Assembly: GCF_037076425.1 (NCBI RefSeq)
Contig: NZ_AP028127.1
Span: 1,270,001 to 1,334,000 of the forward strand
Origin: Turicibacter faecis
GTDB taxonomy: Bacteria > Bacillota_I > Bacilli_A > MOL361 > Turicibacteraceae
Direction: 5' to 3'
Length of the DNA stretch: 64,000 nucleotides
Shown one piece after another: positions 38,698-46,872 of the stretch (position 1 is its first letter; every line of letters begins with the position of its first letter). A program made the position numbers and the translations under genes. A model generated the notes under the pieces. That model was not told where the DNA came from. It worked only from the letters and a program-made list of their open reading frames with translations, and did not search any database.

Positions 38698-39369
38698 ATG
38701 TCTTATGAAATTTCTAAGCTACTTCAAGCAAGCGAAGTAACCTTAAAAGAAATACTACGCCTAATAGAAGAGTCACCTAGTCTTTCGCTTAAATCATTCA
38801 ATCCAAACCAAACAGCAATCGTTGTGATCGATATGGTCAATGGATTTGTGAAAGAGGGACCCATGTCTTCTCCAAGAATTCAAACCATTATTCCACCTAT
38901 TGCTCACTTGATGAAGGCCGCAAAAGAAGGGGCTTTTCAGTTGGTTGCTTTTGCTGATTCACATGAAGAATCATCGGTTGAATTTTTATCTTATCCGCCC
39001 CACTGTTTATGCGGAACAGCTGAGAGCGAAATCGTCGATGAACTAAAAGAAATTGGGGGCTATCAATTAATCCATAAAGCTTCAACAAACGGCTTTTTAG
39101 AAGCTGAGTTTCATGCCTGGCTTCAAGAGCATCAAATGGTTGAAAACTTTATCCTCGTGGGTGACTGTACGGATATTTGTGTCGAACAATTTGCCATCAC
39201 CTTAAAAACTTACTTTAATACGATTAACCGCCAAAGCCGAATTATCGTTCCGGTTAATGCGACAGAAACTTACGACCTTGGTGCGCATCACGGAGATCTG
39301 ATGCACCTGTTGGCGCTTTATAAAATGCAAATGAACGGAATTGAACTCGTTCAAGAAATTAATGACTAG
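38698..39369 (+). CDS. pncA: Nicotinamidase-like isochorismatase-family hydrolase
   Basis: Cysteine hydrolase, 223 residues, with the family triad in place: Asp45 in VVIDMVNGF, a Lys at about 127 in LIHKAST and the nucleophile Cys161 in GDCTDICVEQ. Nicotinamidase (nicotinamide to nicotinate) is inferred because the next gene, 15 nt downstream, is nicotinate phosphoribosyltransferase, which uses the product. Start chosen at ATG 38698 because GGAGG lies 9 nt upstream; the longer ORF starts within the promoter region. Runs opposite to most genes here. Confidence 0.85.
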   Translation: MSYEISKLLQASEVTLKEILRLIEESPSLSLKSFNPNQTAIVVIDMVNGFVKEGPMSSPRIQTIIPPIAHLMKAAKEGAFQLVAFADSHEESSVEFLSYPPHCLCGTAESEIVDELKEIGGYQLIHKASTNGFLEAEFHAWLQEHQMVENFILVGDCTDICVEQFAITLKTYFNTINRQSRIIVPVNATETYDLGAHHGDLMHLLALYKMQMNGIELVQEIND

Positions 39370-39384
39370 AAAGAGGCTTTTAAC

Positions 39385-40830
39385 ATGAACTTAAAATCAG
39401 TCAATTTAACAATGCTCGTTGATTTTTACGAGTTAACAATGGCACATGGTTATTTTGAAAACGGAATGGAAGATCAAATCGCTTATTTTGATATGTTTTT
39501 CCGTCGTGTTCCCGATGAGGGCGGATTTGCTATTATGGCAGGTCTAGAACAACTTATTGAATACTTAAAAAACCTAAAGTTTACAGACGATGATATTGAT
39601 TACCTACGAAGTAAAAATATTTTTTCAGAAGCTTTTTTAACCTATCTTAAAAACTTCAAGTTTTCGTGCGATATTTATGCGATTGCTGAAGGTACCCCTA
39701 TCTTCCCAAATGAACCTATCCTAACCGTTCGTGGGCCTATTATTCAAGCGCAATTTATTGAGACGATGATCTTACTTAGTATCAATCATCAATCATTAAT
39801 CGCAACGAAATCTAACCGTATTGTCCGCGCCGCTAATGGGCGTCCCGTTCTTGAATTAGGAGCACGCCGTGCCCAAGGAGCTGATGGAGCTATTTTAGGG
39901 GCACGCGCTGCTTATATTGGAGGATGCATGGGAACGGCATGCACGATATCAGATCGTGACTTTAATGTACCAGCGCTTGGAACAATGGCACATAGTTGGG
40001 TACAAACCTTTGACACAGAATATGAAGCATTCAAAAAATATGCTGAACTTTATCCGCAAAACTGTACCCTCCTCGTCGATACTTACAATACGTTAAAGTC
40101 AGGAATTCCAAATGCTATTAAAGTCTTTAAAGAAGTCCTTATTCCGAAAGGATACGCCCCTGGAGCTATTCGTATTGATAGTGGGGACGCCGCATATTTA
40201 GCTAAAAAGGCTCGCAAGTTACTTGATGAGGCCGGACTCTTCGACACAAAAATTGTGATTTCAAATTCTTTGGATGAATATATTATCAAAGATTTACTCA
40301 TCCAAAAGGCACCGATTGATTCTTTTGGCGTCGGTGAACGTCTAATTACCTCAAAAACAGAACCGGTTTTTGGAGGCGTTTATAAAATTGTAGCGGTTGA
40401 AAAGGAAGGAAAAATGATTCCTAAAATTAAAATTAGTAATAATATTGAAAAAATTACTAACCCTGGGGCTAAACAAGTCTATCGTTTATACGATCGTGAA
40501 ACGAAAAAGGCCATTGCTGATGTGATTACCCTCGCTCATGAAAAAATTGACGAAACGCAACCTTATACGATTTTCGATCCTGAACATACGTGGAAACGTA
40601 AAGAAATTACTAATTTTATTGCCCGTCCTCTTCTTACACCGATTTTCATTAAGGGTAAACTGGTTTATCAATCCCCTACTCTTGAAGAGATTGTCGCTTA
40701 TTCTAAAGAACAAATAAATACACTTTGGGAAGAAGTCTTACGTTTTGAAAAACCTCATACTTATTATGTCGATCTTTCAAATGAGCTATGGACGTTAAAA
40801 ACGAATCTATTAGAAAAATATTCTAAATAA
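39385..40830 (+). CDS. pncB: Nicotinate phosphoribosyltransferase
   Basis: Makes nicotinate mononucleotide from nicotinate and PRPP in NAD salvage. The 481-residue protein has the N-terminal LTMLVDFYELTMAHGYFENG, FDMFFRRVPDEGGFAIMAGLE, GARRAQGADGAI and the phosphate-binding AIRIDSGDAAYLAKKAR and FGVGERLITS segments, all typical of the long Firmicute PncB form. It follows pncA by 15 nt, so the pair forms a two-step salvage operon. SD GAGG lies 8 nt upstream. Confidence 0.95.
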   Translation: MNLKSVNLTMLVDFYELTMAHGYFENGMEDQIAYFDMFFRRVPDEGGFAIMAGLEQLIEYLKNLKFTDDDIDYLRSKNIFSEAFLTYLKNFKFSCDIYAIAEGTPIFPNEPILTVRGPIIQAQFIETMILLSINHQSLIATKSNRIVRAANGRPVLELGARRAQGADGAILGARAAYIGGCMGTACTISDRDFNVPALGTMAHSWVQTFDTEYEAFKKYAELYPQNCTLLVDTYNTLKSGIPNAIKVFKEVLIPKGYAPGAIRIDSGDAAYLAKKARKLLDEAGLFDTKIVISNSLDEYIIKDLLIQKAPIDSFGVGERLITSKTEPVFGGVYKIVAVEKEGKMIPKIKISNNIEKITNPGAKQVYRLYDRETKKAIADVITLAHEKIDETQPYTIFDPEHTWKRKEITNFIARPLLTPIFIKGKLVYQSPTLEEIVAYSKEQINTLWEEVLRFEKPHTYYVDLSNELWTLKTNLLEKYSK

Positions 40831-40915
40831 CAATAGAATTTTAAAAAAATTATTCGCTTTTCAATTAAGATTCTAACATTTTTCTTACCATTTACTGAAA
40901 TTTTGTAATTTATTC

Positions 40916-40944
40916 TTGCATTTTAGACTTTGGTCTGATAGAAT
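40916..40944 (+). promoter_or_regulatory. Promoter of rpsT
   Basis: TTGCAT (40916-40921), 17-nt spacer, TAGAAT (40939-40944). Leader of about 28 nt to the rpsT ATG. Confidence 0.7.
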
Positions 40945-40978
40945 GATTTTGTTGTATTTTCAATGGAGGTGAACTAGA

Positions 40979-41242
40979 ATGCCAAATATTAAATCACAAA
41001 TTAAACGTGTGAAAACAAACGAAAAACGTCGTCAATTCAATGCTTCTTACAAAGCATCTATGCGTACTGCAATCAAAAACGTTGAGGTTGCTATCGAAAC
41101 TAAAAACGTTGAGGCTGCAAAAGAAGCTTACAATACAGCTAACAAAAAATTAGACAAAGCTGTTGCAAAAGGAATTTGCCACAAAAACTTCGCAGCTCGT
41201 CAAAAATCACGTTTAAGCAAAAAAATCAACGCTTTAGGATAA
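40979..41242 (+). CDS. rpsT: 30S ribosomal protein S20
   Basis: Primary 16S rRNA-binding protein, 87 residues, rich in Lys and Ala. Typical sequence: [18 protein letters not shown] at the start, then KASMRTAIK and [30 protein letters not shown] lies 8 nt before the ATG. It has its own consensus-like promoter and terminator. In Bacillus rpsT is close to gpr and spoIIP, in the same neighbourhood as here. Confidence 0.97.
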   Translation: MPNIKSQIKRVKTNEKRRQFNASYKASMRTAIKNVEVAIETKNVEAAKEAYNTANKKLDKAVAKGICHKNFAARQKSRLSKKINALG

Positions 41243-41287
41243 TTGTTAATCGGTTGAAAAACCGATTCATTATCACTTAAACATGGT

Positions 41288-41334
41288 AAAAAAAGACCTT
41301 ATTTGTTCTCTGGCCAAATTGGGTCTTTTTTTTT
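41288..41334 (+). terminator. Terminator of rpsT
   Basis: Stem AAAAAAGACC...TTTG / CAAA...GGTCTTTTTT with a small internal mismatch; nine T follow on the plus strand. Confidence 0.85.
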
Positions 41335-41348
41335 ATGTCTTTACCACC

Positions 41349-41394
41349 AAAAAAAGAACCTTTACTGTTTTGAAAACAAGTGAAGGTTCTTTTT
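41349..41394 (-). terminator. Terminator of the spoIIIA operon
   Basis: Stem AAAAAGAACCTT.ACT / AGTGAAGGTTCTTTTT, near-perfect, with seven T following on the minus strand. It faces the rpsT terminator between convergent genes. Confidence 0.8.
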
Positions 41395-41462
41395 AGCATA
41401 TCTAAGAGTCCTTAGTTATTTTTAACGGTTAAGGTTTTCAAATCACCTACCATTAACGATAC

Positions 41463-42071
41463 CTATTTAATTGATTTGAACTGTACGTGTACATCTGGGT
41501 TTGTTGCAAATTCAGTTTTTGCCATCATGATGATTTCATTTGTTTGCTCTAATGTTGGCTCCTCTGTCCCCTCTAAGAAAACTTGAACTGTTTCTTCATT
41601 TGTACGAACTAAAACATCATCATATCCTTTAGCTTTAATTAAAGATTCAAGTACCGTTTGATGTTGCGTATCTTTTGTAATTTTGTCTAAATCATCTTTA
41701 GCTTCGCTTTTTTCTGTTGCATCAGAGTCTTTGCTTGCAATGATTGATTTTAATTGTGCAACTAATTCACTCTCTGCCTTTTTAACTTCTGAGCGTTGAA
41801 TTTGAATTGAGCTTGTTTTTTCATCCTTTTTCTCTTCTTTTGTTCCTTTTGCTTCTTTTGTTTCTTTTACTTCTTTTCCATCTTCTTTTGCTGTTAACTC
41901 TTCTGCTGATTGAGCGTCTGTTTCTTTCATTTCTAAATTTGCTTGCGGAACAGCTGATGTTGATCCTACTTTTGCATCATTTTCTGTTCCATCCCCAATG
42001 CTTACGTAGAAAACTGTTAATAATACGAAAACCACGAATAATGCTGCTGTTACATATGAATTTTTGTTCAT
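41463..42071 (-). CDS. spoIIIAH: Stage III sporulation protein AH
   Basis: Mother-cell component of the SpoIIIA-SpoIIQ channel, whose extracellular domain binds forespore SpoIIQ. The 202-residue protein has an N-terminal membrane helix (about 7-25), a Lys/Glu-rich linker (about 55-90: repeats of KE and KK) and a C-terminal YscJ/FliF-like ring domain (about 95-202, ending TEFATNPDVHVQFKSIK). Last gene of the operon, 12 nt after spoIIIAG. SD GGGGG before the ATG. Confidence 0.92.
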   Translation of the reverse strand: MNKNSYVTAALFVVFVLLTVFYVSIGDGTENDAKVGSTSAVPQANLEMKETDAQSAEELTAKEDGKEVKETKEAKGTKEEKKDEKTSSIQIQRSEVKKAESELVAQLKSIIASKDSDATEKSEAKDDLDKITKDTQHQTVLESLIKAKGYDDVLVRTNEETVQVFLEGTEEPTLEQTNEIIMMAKTEFATNPDVHVQFKSIK

Positions 42072-42083
42072 TTTAATTTCCCC

Positions 42084-42536
42084 CTATAGTTCAGATGCTT
42101 TTAATAATGTAATTTGATGAATTGGAACGTCAAGCAATAAGCTGATGGCATGTGTTACATCATATGGTGCCTTTATCGTTCCTTGATAGACGATCACCAC
42201 GCCATTTGAAACCGTCTCTTGACTACTTGAAAAGAGAGCTGAAGAAGTGTCTGCGACTGACTTATATGAGATATTAATACTATCTACCGTTACTCCTTCT
42301 ATTGATTCAAATAAAGCTGTGATCTGTTCTTTGTGTTTTACTTCGACGGATGTTTGTGCCGAAGATTCTTGATTGTTAGCCAGAGAACCCAATGATCCCA
42401 TATCATCTTTGAGTAAAGACGTCACCACAAATGCGGCGCCAAGAAACATGATGATTCCCAGTGGTCCAACGTCAGCCATGATTTTTTTTAACCCCGAGCT
42501 TATGCGGCCCGGTTTAGTTGATGGCTTCCCTTCCAC
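42084..42536 (-). CDS. spoIIIAG: Stage III sporulation protein AG
   Basis: Ring-forming component of the feeding-channel complex. The 150-residue protein has one membrane segment (about 24-42) followed by a ring-building domain with IEGVTVDSINISYKS and a C-terminal VTHAISLLLDVPIHQITLLKASEL, the normal end of SpoIIIAG. It is shorter than the Bacillus protein (about 230), mainly in the linker and ring insertion. Start GTG 42536 with AGGAGG eight nt upstream. Lies between spoIIIAF and spoIIIAH. Confidence 0.88.
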   Translation of the reverse strand: MEGKPSTKPGRISSGLKKIMADVGPLGIIMFLGAAFVVTSLLKDDMGSLGSLANNQESSAQTSVEVKHKEQITALFESIEGVTVDSINISYKSVADTSSALFSSSQETVSNGVVIVYQGTIKAPYDVTHAISLLLDVPIHQITLLKASEL

Positions 42537-42591
42537 TTCTTTTACCTCCTATCTTCGGAACTCCTTCCCTCATATTGTCGCTTCTTTTCCA

Positions 42592-43044
42592 TCAATCCCC
42601 TCCTTTAAAGATAACATCCTCTTGCTTCAGACCAAGCTGATTGAGCATACACGTTTTAGACTCTGAATCAGTCTTGGCCATCTCTAGTGTGAGTACATCA
42701 CCAAATTCAAACCCTAAGATTTGAATTCCACACTTTTCACCTGAGGATTCAACCCGCGCCTCCATCTCACTCAATGTCATTTGAGATAAATCAGTTTCAA
42801 TCAATCCTTGATAATACTGAATGGATTCATCAAACTTCCCTTCATCAAGAAAGGAAACTGAATCGATGAGTGACGTCACCTCATTATTCATTATACTAAT
42901 CACCGGCTTTAAAATGATAACAATGATAAAAAAGTGAAGATAAAACGTAATTATTTTTTTGTACGAAGCCGGAATCACCAATAAATTGACAATAGCTATC
43001 AAGAAAAACATGGCGATAATCTGTTTTGCATATTCATATAGCAT
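42592..43044 (-). CDS. spoIIIAF: Stage III sporulation protein AF
   Basis: Membrane component of the spoIIIA complex. The 150-residue protein has two N-terminal membrane helices (about 5-23 and 28-46, with the conserved YKKIITFYLHFFIIVIILKPV segment) and a soluble C-terminal domain. Start chosen at ATG 43044 because homologues begin close to the first helix; ATG 43056 is also in frame but abuts the SD GAGGAG. Position after spoIIIAE fits. Confidence 0.85.
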   Translation of the reverse strand: MLYEYAKQIIAMFFLIAIVNLLVIPASYKKIITFYLHFFIIVIILKPVISIMNNEVTSLIDSVSFLDEGKFDESIQYYQGLIETDLSQMTLSEMEARVESSGEKCGIQILGFEFGDVLTLEMAKTDSESKTCMLNQLGLKQEDVIFKGGD

Positions 43045-43080
43045 ATCTTTTCCCATCTCCTCAAAACTTGTCGCATAGAA

Positions 43081-44139
43081 TTAGTTCGTTAATAGCATCA
43101 TATTTGAGCTGTATAAAATAATGAAGAACGTGAAAATAAACATGACCCCGATAATGATCATAATGACTAACAAGTTCATAAGACCCGTATTAAAGACATC
43201 TAAAATTTTAATATAGTCTTTACTTACAATTGGTTGAATGACTCCAGTTAGCAATCGAAAAAGAATCAGACTGACTCCTACTTTAATGATCGGAAAACTA
43301 ACAACGACCACTAGTGTAATAACACCCAAAAGCCCCACGCTATTTCTTAAGATAGATAGCGTTGATACAACTGAAACGATTGTATCTGTAAAGCGTGTTC
43401 CAATGACTGGAATATGATTCATTAAATTTTGCGTGGTTCTAAAGAACAATCCGTCTGCAAAACTTAGTGTCATATTCTGAATAGACATCAGCGCCAAGAA
43501 AAAGGCGAAATACCCACCTAATGTCCACAAAGCTACTTTATTAACAAAACTTATTAATCGACCGTATAAATCCTCTACATTAATCTGATTAATAAACCCA
43601 AAGATCGTTCCAATAACTGTGAGTGGAAGACTAATGGCATTAATAAAAAAGTACGATGCATTGATTAAAAATACCACCGCAGGTTTAAATAACGTCTGAT
43701 TCCAAAGCGCCCCCGTAATGGTAATCAATGAGAGCAGCATCGGGAAAATAGCGACCACAATGTTCATATATCTCGTTAAAATATCTAAGACGTAATCATG
43801 ATAAAAAATGAAGAGTTGAAATAATTGAACCATTAAGATCAGTTTTAAAACAATATTCGTTACTTTCTCATACTTTGTTGAAAAAGTAGATTGAATATTT
43901 TGAAAAAGGGCGATGACGATTAAAAAAATTAAAATACTTTTAAACTGGGTAAATCCGGTTGTTAATTCATGCAACGCGTAGTCACCTAACGATTGAAAAA
44001 AACCAACCAAATTAAAATTTTCAACTTTTAATAAATTTGTTTTATCTAAATAATCGGCATCCATCAACCAATCATACTGTTGATAGATTTCAGACCATAT
44101 ATTTTCAAATGTCGATAGATCAAATTCTGCTGCATCCAT
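43081..44139 (-). CDS. spoIIIAE: Stage III sporulation protein AE
   Basis: Polytopic membrane protein of the feeding channel, 352 residues. A soluble N-terminal region (about 1-70) is followed by about seven to eight hydrophobic segments, with the conserved PLTVIGTIFGFINQINVEDLYGRLI and FFRTTQNLMNHIPVIGTRFTDTI regions. Start chosen at ATG 44139 because GGAGG lies 7 nt upstream; a longer ORF begins at 44193 inside spoIIIAD. Fourth component of the operon in canonical order. Confidence 0.92.
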   Translation of the reverse strand: MDAAEFDLSTFENIWSEIYQQYDWLMDADYLDKTNLLKVENFNLVGFFQSLGDYALHELTTGFTQFKSILIFLIVIALFQNIQSTFSTKYEKVTNIVLKLILMVQLFQLFIFYHDYVLDILTRYMNIVVAIFPMLLSLITITGALWNQTLFKPAVVFLINASYFFINAISLPLTVIGTIFGFINQINVEDLYGRLISFVNKVALWTLGGYFAFFLALMSIQNMTLSFADGLFFRTTQNLMNHIPVIGTRFTDTIVSVVSTLSILRNSVGLLGVITLVVVVSFPIIKVGVSLILFRLLTGVIQPIVSKDYIKILDVFNTGLMNLLVIMIIIGVMFIFTFFIILYSSNMMLLTN

Positions 44140-44167
44140 TACTCCCCCTCCTAGTCCATCTATTTTA

Positions 44168-44551
44168 CTAGACAACCGATAAAATAAGCTCAAATAACTT
44201 AATAATCATCGGTAAACTGTATCCTATTAAATAAAGTTTCACGATATACTCAAACATTTTTCCGACATTTCCAAGGCTCGTTTCTGCAAGCAAAAAACTT
44301 ACAAACTCCGCATAATAAACAATTCCGATTAACCGAATAATAATCGTAACGTATTGCTGCCCTATATTAAAGTCAAGAAAGACATTTGTAATTTGACCAA
44401 TAATACTTGATAAAAGTTGCAAGGCCATCATAAAAAAATACGTCAATAGAACTAAACTAAAACACTTGGCGTATTTAGAACTAACTTCATTTAACAATAA
44501 ATACATAATGGCGCATCCAATAACAAGTGTGAGTACTTTAACAATGTCAAT
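44168..44551 (-). CDS. spoIIIAD: Stage III sporulation protein AD, apparent ATT start
   Basis: Small multi-helix membrane protein of the feeding channel, 127 residues from the proposed start. Between an in-frame TGA upstream and ATG 44506 there is no ATG, GTG or TTG codon. The 15 codons before that ATG encode IDIVKVLTLVIGCAI, which matches the start of Bacillus SpoIIIAD (IDIVQIVG) and completes its first helix. ATT at 44549-44551 lies 8 nt after a strong AAAGGAGG. Initiation at ATT is therefore the best reading. Starting at 44506 would lose helix 1 and has no SD. Confidence 0.8.
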   Translation of the reverse strand: MDIVKVLTLVIGCAIMYLLLNEVSSKYAKCFSLVLLTYFFMMALQLLSSIIGQITNVFLDFNIGQQYVTIIIRLIGIVYYAEFVSFLLAETSLGNVGKMFEYIVKLYLIGYSLPMIIKLFELILSVV

Positions 44552-44565
44552 GACGGCCCCCTCCT

Positions 44566-44778
44566 TTACAACATAAAGATTGTTCGTAAGCTCGTCATTA
44601 AAACTTCAATTAACTGGACGATAAAAACGAGCATATACACGTATCCGGCCAACATTACCAAATCGCTAATCTCTTTCCCCACATCAAATTTTTTGAAAAA
44701 TAACGCAACAAATCCAAGCAGAAAAGCCACTCCTGCAAACCTTAGTAATCCTGTAACATCAACCATTGGCATGTTCAT
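44566..44778 (-). CDS. spoIIIAC: Stage III sporulation protein AC
   Basis: Small membrane protein of the channel, 70 residues with two hydrophobic helices (about 9-27 and 37-58). The GVAFLLGFVALFFKKFDVGKEISDLVMLAGYVYML layout is typical of SpoIIIAC. It is the first gene of the operon here: spoIIIAA and spoIIIAB, which precede it in Bacillus, are not present. SD AAAGGA lies 8 nt before the ATG; a sigma-E-like promoter is about 40 nt upstream. Confidence 0.9.
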   Translation of the reverse strand: MNMPMVDVTGLLRFAGVAFLLGFVALFFKKFDVGKEISDLVMLAGYVYMLVFIVQLIEVLMTSLRTIFML

Positions 44779-44811
44779 TACACCTATCCTTTCGTGAGAA
44801 TTTGCTAGTTA

Positions 44812-44840
44812 ACTTTATGCAGCATCCCCTTAAAAAATGA
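44812..44840 (-). promoter_or_regulatory. Sigma-E-like promoter of the spoIIIAC-AH operon
   Basis: Minus-strand -35 TCATTTT (44834-44840; pattern TCATATT), 14-nt spacer, -10 CATAAAGT (44812-44819; pattern CATACANT). The spoIIIA operon is sigma-E dependent in Bacillus. Confidence 0.55.
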
Positions 44841-44844
44841 AACT

Positions 44845-45245
44845 TTCTACCGATAAAACACATTTTCTTTTCCTACTTCTCTTCAATATTTATCCACCAA
44901 GTCAGAAAAAGACAAGAAAACTTACCTACTTCCCATGTAATGTCGAGAAAATACGACTACCGCTTGGTCCCCCTAAAGCGGTAGTTAACAAATAATCCGG
45001 CCCCTTCTTCTTTAATTCAACAACTTAATTATTCCCGTACTTCAAAATCGCCTCCCCAGATCATCATAAAAGTCTCTCCCTGTAAAAAAACCGATCCAAC
45101 AAACCGACCGATGAGATCATCCATTTATGGTAAACAAAAAAATAAAAGCAATCCTATCCACTCATAAGATTTTTATTTTGATTAGCCTCGCTAAACTGAA
45201 CGTACATAAATTAAACGCGACTAGCAATACTACTAGTGTAAGAGG
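44845..45245. other. Gap upstream of the spoIIIA operon
   Basis: No spoIIIAA or spoIIIAB sequence is recognisable. It contains a perfect 10-bp inverted repeat (44956-44965 / 44976-44985, ACTACCGCTT) without a T-run. Otherwise no feature. Confidence 0.45.
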
Positions 45246-45248
45246 CGT

Positions 45249-45473
45249 TTGTTTAAGAGGAATGAAACAATAGCAAACGTTATGAGTCAATCTCTTATCT
45301 CTCAAGAGAAAAGTTTTACTAATCCACTCATTTGGTTCGATCTAACATTAGAAATTATAAATTTCCTTCACACCCAAGAGGTTAAAATATGTATTTCTAT
45401 TCATTCGACTGATTGGCGGCTTTCAGTATTTATACTTTCATTACTGCTGCTCTATTTCGTCATTACAAATTAA
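45249..45473 (+). pseudogene. Degenerate copy of a small membrane-protein ORF
   Basis: 74-codon reading frame from a TTG without a usable SD. Its last 25 residues (VFILSLLLLYFVITN end) are the same as the membrane helix encoded in the second duplicate at about 45597-45668, but one T is missing near 45414, so the upstream part is frameshifted relative to that copy. Probably the damaged first copy. Confidence 0.45.
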
Positions 45474-45747
45474 AGGAGGTGCACCGTTTTGGAGAAAAAA
45501 ACGAATGAGTCACCATTAAAAGCGATAAAAAAAGGGGATGAGGCCAACCGCGACCAAACCGACTCCCCCACCCTGTTAAGTTGTTTATATGCATTTATTC
45601 GACTGATTTGGTGGCTTTTGGTGTTTATCCTTTCATTACTGCTACTCTATTTCGTCATTACAAATTAAGGAGGTGTACCGTTTTGGAGAAAAAAACGAGT
45701 GAGTCACAATTAAAAGCGATAAAAAAATGGAATGAGGCCAACCGCGA
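45403..45747 (+). repeat. 151-bp tandem duplication (two copies, offset 194 bp)
   Basis: Copy 1 is 45403-45553 and copy 2 is 45597-45747. They share ATTCGACTGATT at the left end and GAGGCCAACCGCGA at the right end, with scattered substitutions and two 1-nt indels between. Each copy holds the end of a small membrane ORF, an SD (GGAGGTG) and the first codons of the next small ORF. Confidence 0.9.
45489..45668 (+). CDS. 59-residue fusion of two small duplicated ORFs
   Basis: TTG start with SD GGAGGTG about 8 nt upstream. The first 20 or so residues (MEKKTNESPLKAIKK) match the start of the 61-residue ORF that follows; the last 30 form one membrane helix (WWLLVFILSLLLLYFVIT). It looks like a fusion created when the tandem duplication deleted the rest of the first small gene. 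It may still be translated as a small membrane protein. No function is known to me. Confidence 0.45.
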   Translation: MEKKTNESPLKAIKKGDEANRDQTDSPTLLSCLYAFIRLIWWLLVFILSLLLLYFVITN

Positions 45748-45868
45748 GAAGGCGAATTACACCCGAGGTAAATCTGCAGCTAAAAGCTTCATTAAGAATA
45801 AGGCAACATTAGAAGATTTAGAGATGTTAGAGGAAGTTATCCACGAGCGACGCCAGTCATTAAAATAA
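45683..45868 (+). CDS. Small charged helical protein (61 residues)
   Basis: TTG start with AAGGAGGTG 7 nt upstream. The protein is rich in Lys, Glu and Arg and is predicted helical: KAIKKWNEANREKANYTRG, then AAKSFIKNKATLEDLEMLEEVIHERR. Its pattern (W/K-rich start, SFI(K/R)NxAT, E/L-rich helix) resembles small proteins I associate with mobile elements of Firmicutes; that is recollection, not a search result. Its stop is followed by a third, damaged relative. The family is not named. Confidence 0.65.
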   Translation: MEKKTSESQLKAIKKWNEANREKANYTRGKSAAKSFIKNKATLEDLEMLEEVIHERRQSLK

Positions 45869-45959
45869 AAACAAATCCCTACGGCATTTTACATCGCTAC
45901 TTCATTAAACCGCCTATTTTCAAAAAAAACAAAAAGGAGCTAACAAACGCTAGGAACTC

Positions 45960-46199
45960 AAAGATAAAGAGTATTCAAATGATTTAAAGCAACGATTGGA
46001 CACACGATTATTTATTAAAAATAATGCATCTCAAGAAGATATTGAAGAATTTAAACAGCTTTTAGCGGCCCACGAACAAAATTTTATAACCCAACATAAA
46101 AAAACACAACGTAGCATCCACCTAGCCGAACCATCAATAAAAAATAGCCCCCTTTTGTTTCGTAAAAGTAGCCGGTGTCACTTATTAAACACGCTATAA
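45960..46199 (+). pseudogene. Third, damaged relative of the small helical protein
   Basis: The frame downstream of a TAG at about 45951 reads ELKDKEYSNDLKQRLDTRLFIKNNASQEDIEEFKQLL, similar in layout to the intact 61-residue protein (xxFIKNxAxxEDxExxxxLL). There is no ATG, GTG or TTG before the conserved part; the first possible start (TTG 45996) is inside it. Start apparently lost. Confidence 0.5.
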
Positions 46200-46760
46200 T
46201 TAATATCGTTTAGGATTTCAATAAGAAATAACTCCTGTTTTATGTCCGTAAATCAGTTATTTTACCTTTCTTGTTGGAATCCTTTTTTGTCTCTTGATAT
46301 CGATAAGGTTTTGAAACCTTCATCAACACTAGATGTGAACGGAAAGTAAATCCATTTATGAAAGCGGGTCCCACCCCTTCATTTTCAAATAACTCGGCCC
46401 ATAAAAAAACTAAATGTGTTGTGGACATGATACGACCATTTTCTGAATGATTTAAAATGACCTGAAAGACTAACGCTTAGTAATGAAAGGGCACTATTAA
46501 ATCAGATGATTCCTTGCTAATAAATAACACTGCTTTAACTAAACTTTTATCTCCTTACAGGACCCTTCCCGCTAAACGTCGTCCACTCATTCTGTCGCTA
46601 GGTTAACGGCCATCTAAAAGCGGGAATGATTCTCCCTTATCGTTTACCGTATTAACTACAAAAATAATCGATTCAGGAATTGAAAAAATTCACCCCTTAA
46701 AATTATGGCTAATAAAATAATTTGATTGGGATACATGCGGGGTAAAAGTGCAAATATGCA
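46200..46760. other. Gap between small-ORF cassette and efp terminator
   Basis: No supported gene. A 62-codon minus-strand ORF (46240-46428) has no SD and no recognisable similarity. The region looks like decayed sequence. Confidence 0.4.
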
Positions 46761-46761
46761 T

Positions 46762-46800
46762 AAAAAAAAGACTTTAAGGGCTTAGATCCTTAAAGTCTTT
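46762..46800 (-). terminator. Terminator of efp
   Basis: 13-bp stem AAAGACTTTAAGG / CCTTAAAGTCTTT with an 8-nt loop; eight T follow on the minus strand. Confidence 0.85.
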
Positions 46801-46872
46801 AAATGTTGTAATTTCAATGGTTTCATCCCTTACCAGCGTATACGAGACGACTGACAGAGAAAAAAGCATTAA

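Noticed and set aside
44956-44985. 10-bp inverted repeat as a terminator for the spoIIIA side
   Set aside because: No T-run on either strand and no gene ends near it; kept only as a note in the gap entry.
46240-46428. 62-codon minus-strand ORF beside the small-ORF cassette
   Set aside because: No ribosome-binding site and no recognisable motif; surrounding sequence appears decayed.
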